This document shows positions 42,130 through 43,701 of a DNA stretch of 43,701 nucleotides, piece by piece. Below the pieces are notes generated by a model. That model was given only the letters and a program-made list of their open reading frames with translations. It made no database searches and was not told the DNA's origin. Each line of letters starts with the position of its first letter. Within the stretch, counting starts at the first letter, position 1. Source of the stretch: Zychaea mexicana (lineage: Eukaryota > Mucoromycota > Mucoromycetes > Mucorales > Lichtheimiaceae); assembly GCF_025766255.1 (NCBI RefSeq), contig NW_026516876.1:1-43701 (forward strand), read 5' to 3'. A program made the position numbers and the translations under genes.

Positions 42130-43701
42130 TTAAGATGATGGAGGTAGAGAGGCGGTGGTTGTAGGAGAAGCAGGTGGTGAATTTACGGTTTTTGGAGACA
42201 AAAGAATTTCATGGTAGACGATATTAGTAGTAAGTGGTGGGGATGTGGCGGCTGTTGACAGATCGACTGCAACCCTAAGGTTTTGAGGATTTGTTGCTCT
42301 GGATAATGCAACATATAGTTGTCCATGAGCAAAAACAGGTTCGTTGAGAAGGATGCCGACATCAGATAACGTCTGTCCCTGTGACTTATGTATAGTCATT
42401 GCAAAGGCGGCGCGAACAGGGAATTGCCGGCGGCAAAGGACGAAGGGATATTCACCCTCAGTAGTGCACATGTTGATACGGGGAAGGAAAAACTCTTCAC
42501 CCGTGTAACCTTGGTCGATCCGTCTTACAGAGATGCTGTTGTCGTAAAGGCCTGATACGAAGAGTTTTGTTCCGTTGCAAAGACCGGCATCAGGATCCAT
42601 ATTGCGTAAAAGCACCAATGGCATACCGACCTTGAGACATAGCTCATGGTTAGGAATACCACCGGTAGTTATACTCCGTAGAAATTCAACAGGATAGCTG
42701 GCTGCAGCTGCGTCAGGATCATCAGCATCAAGTATACGATCATTGGAAGCATATGTTCTGCCTATGCCGGGGAAGATGTCATATGCTGCATCATTGATGG
42801 CATCGACGTCAGCATTTTTGGCAGCCAAGATTGCGCGACCATGATAATGCTCTGGCTGTGGCTCAGTAGAGCGAATTGATGGATAGATGGCATCAATCAA
42901 TCCCATGGTATCGCTTGTATCGATCTGCCATTCTTGCGGAATCTCCACGCTTTCTTGATACGGGGCACGTCCATCACCAATAGCCAAAAGAGTGTCAGCA
43001 AAAGCAGCAGCATTAGGGCCTGCATTCCTCACGCGCATGTTTTCAGTCAAATGGAGGACTTGAACATGTCGCCAAAAAGAGGCAGATTGGATGGACTCGG
43101 CAACGATTTGAGATCGATTCCCTTTTTTTACCACCGGAAGCATCTGACGAAAGTCCCCTCCAAAAACAACAACCTTGCCTCCAAAAGGTAGTTCACGCAA
43201 CAGCGGATCCAGAGCACCCATAATGTCCCGAAGAGCACGGTCAACAGCATCAAAATTATATTTGCTGCACATGACAGCTTCGTCCCAGATGATAACTGAC
43301 GCACTTGCGATAAGGTGTGCGTGAGGACCGCCAAGGCGAAGATTGCACGAAGTATAAGCATCCGCGTTCAACGGAATCTTGAAACGACCATGTGCTGTTC
43401 GGCCACCCGGGAGCAAGATAGCTGCAATGCCAGAGGAAGCGACAGGAAGTGCGATTTGATCACGGGACCGAACATGGCTCAATATAGCCTTAAACAGTTG
43501 AGATTTACCCGTACCACCTGGACCATTCACAAAGAAAAGGCGCGATGTGTGGTGATGAGTGGCTGCAGTAATAGAGTCGGTGATAGTGTCAAAAGCGTGG
43601 CGTTGTCCGTCGTTTAACGTAGGTAGCAATGTATTTAAGAGTTGCTGTTGACTCTCTACGTCATATTCACGTCGTTCGACAATCTCCAAAGCTTCTAGCG
43701 G
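42130..43701 (-). CDS. Helitron Pif1-like helicase (partial, N-terminus outside window)
   Basis: The frame is open to the window edge, giving at least 523 residues before the stop at 42130-42132. It has the Helitron/Pif1 superfamily-1B order: LNDGQRHAFD, Walker A GPGGTGKS near 43500-43524, ASSGIAAILLPGGRTAHGRF, Walker B region VIIWDEAVM, VVFGGDFRQMLPVV, HLTENMRV, then GMPLVLLRNMD, FAMTIHKSQGQTLSDVGI and LYVALSRATNPQNL. In Helitrons this helicase is fused behind a Rep nuclease and unwinds DNA during rolling-circle transposition. The Pro/Ser-rich tail is short. No stop or frameshift is seen, so this part is intact. A host Pif1 is less likely because of the adjoining hairpin DNA. Confidence 0.92.
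   Translation of the reverse strand, partial: PLEALEIVERREYDVESQQQLLNTLLPTLNDGQRHAFDTITDSITAATHHHTSRLFFVNGPGGTGKSQLFKAILSHVRSRDQIALPVASSGIAAILLPGGRTAHGRFKIPLNADAYTSCNLRLGGPHAHLIASASVIIWDEAVMCSKYNFDAVDRALRDIMGALDPLLRELPFGGKVVVFGGDFRQMLPVVKKGNRSQIVAESIQSASFWRHVQVLHLTENMRVRNAGPNAAAFADTLLAIGDGRAPYQESVEIPQEWQIDTSDTMGLIDAIYPSIRSTEPQPEHYHGRAILAAKNADVDAINDAAYDIFPGIGRTYASNDRILDADDPDAAAASYPVEFLRSITTGGIPNHELCLKVGMPLVLLRNMDPDAGLCNGTKLFVSGLYDNSISVRRIDQGYTGEEFFLPRINMCTTEGEYPFVLCRRQFPVRAAFAMTIHKSQGQTLSDVGILLNEPVFAHGQLYVALSRATNPQNLRVAVDLSTAATSPPLTTNIVYHEILLSPKTVNSPPASPTTTASLPPSS

Larger units (their letters stand above)
41582..43701 (-). mobile_element. Helitron, 3' part (runs off the window)
   Basis: The Pif1-like helicase and the hairpin-rich GC block at 41582-41733 together indicate the 3' half of a Helitron read on the minus strand. 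The Rep (HUH) nuclease domain would lie beyond 43701 and is not visible. I could not fix the terminal nucleotide: no clear CTRR end is seen, and the AT-rich run at 41536-41575 is the likely target. The 41582 boundary is therefore approximate. Confidence 0.7.

Noticed and set aside
1..43701. tRNA, rRNA and CRISPR features
   Set aside because: No GGTTCGA-type T-loop sits in a foldable cloverleaf, no rRNA-like blocks were seen, and no regularly spaced repeats occur.

Overview
The window looks like nuclear DNA from a filamentous fungus, most likely an early-diverging one (Mucoromycota, Mucorales-like). The genes are intron-rich, with short GT-AG introns (mostly 60-155 nt) that often carry a CTAAC/CTAAT-type branch site. 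UTRs are rich in CT/CA tracts, AT-rich spacers hold decayed repeats, and the families are fungal (Sac7-type RhoGAP, Rrt8/EI24, GNA1, Ca3427-like). The phylum is inferred from gene style and content, not proven. I assembled all exon structures by hand from splice sites and frame continuity.

Layout. 1-5.6 kb: no secure gene, only low-complexity tracts and two doubtful exons. 5.7-6.1 kb: a small His/Ser-rich orphan. 8.6-10.7 kb: a seven-exon Sac7/Bag7-like RhoGAP (441 aa) with a poly-Gln tail. 12.5-14.8 kb: a nine-exon hexose transporter (504 aa) with a 10-nt micro-exon. 15.7-17.4 kb: decayed reading frames. 17,561-23,108: a complete 5.5-kb CACTA-type DNA transposon with 13-bp terminal inverted repeats, a CTG target duplication, an eight-exon Tnp2-like transposase (966 aa) and a divergent coiled-coil gene.

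24.4-30.1 kb: an array of six (perhaps seven) tiny genes, all on the minus strand. They encode 47-74-aa proteins with one C-terminal membrane helix around a V-Y-I-V-E core, and five of them begin Met-Cys. I recognise no known family, and this is the most interesting part of the window. 31.1-32.3 kb: a four-exon EI24/Rrt8-like membrane protein. 33.0-33.8 kb: a 175-aa protein resembling only the N-terminus of nucleoporin Nup93/Nic96. 34.8-36.6 kb: an orphan protein with a C-terminal zinc-knuckle-like motif, plus a degenerate paralogue beside it.

37.3-40.8 kb is a compact housekeeping block: a YciI-domain protein, divergent GNA1 (UDP-GlcNAc/chitin pathway), then convergent Ca3427-like periplasmic-binding-fold protein with a 14-nt micro-exon. 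41.58-43.70 kb: the 3' part of a Helitron, with hairpin-rich terminal DNA and a Pif1-like helicase running off the right edge.

The chromosomal genes do not form one pathway. They are ordinary single genes separated by mobile elements, and the small-protein array sits in an AT-rich stretch between the CACTA element and the core genes. I found no rRNA, tRNA or CRISPR array.
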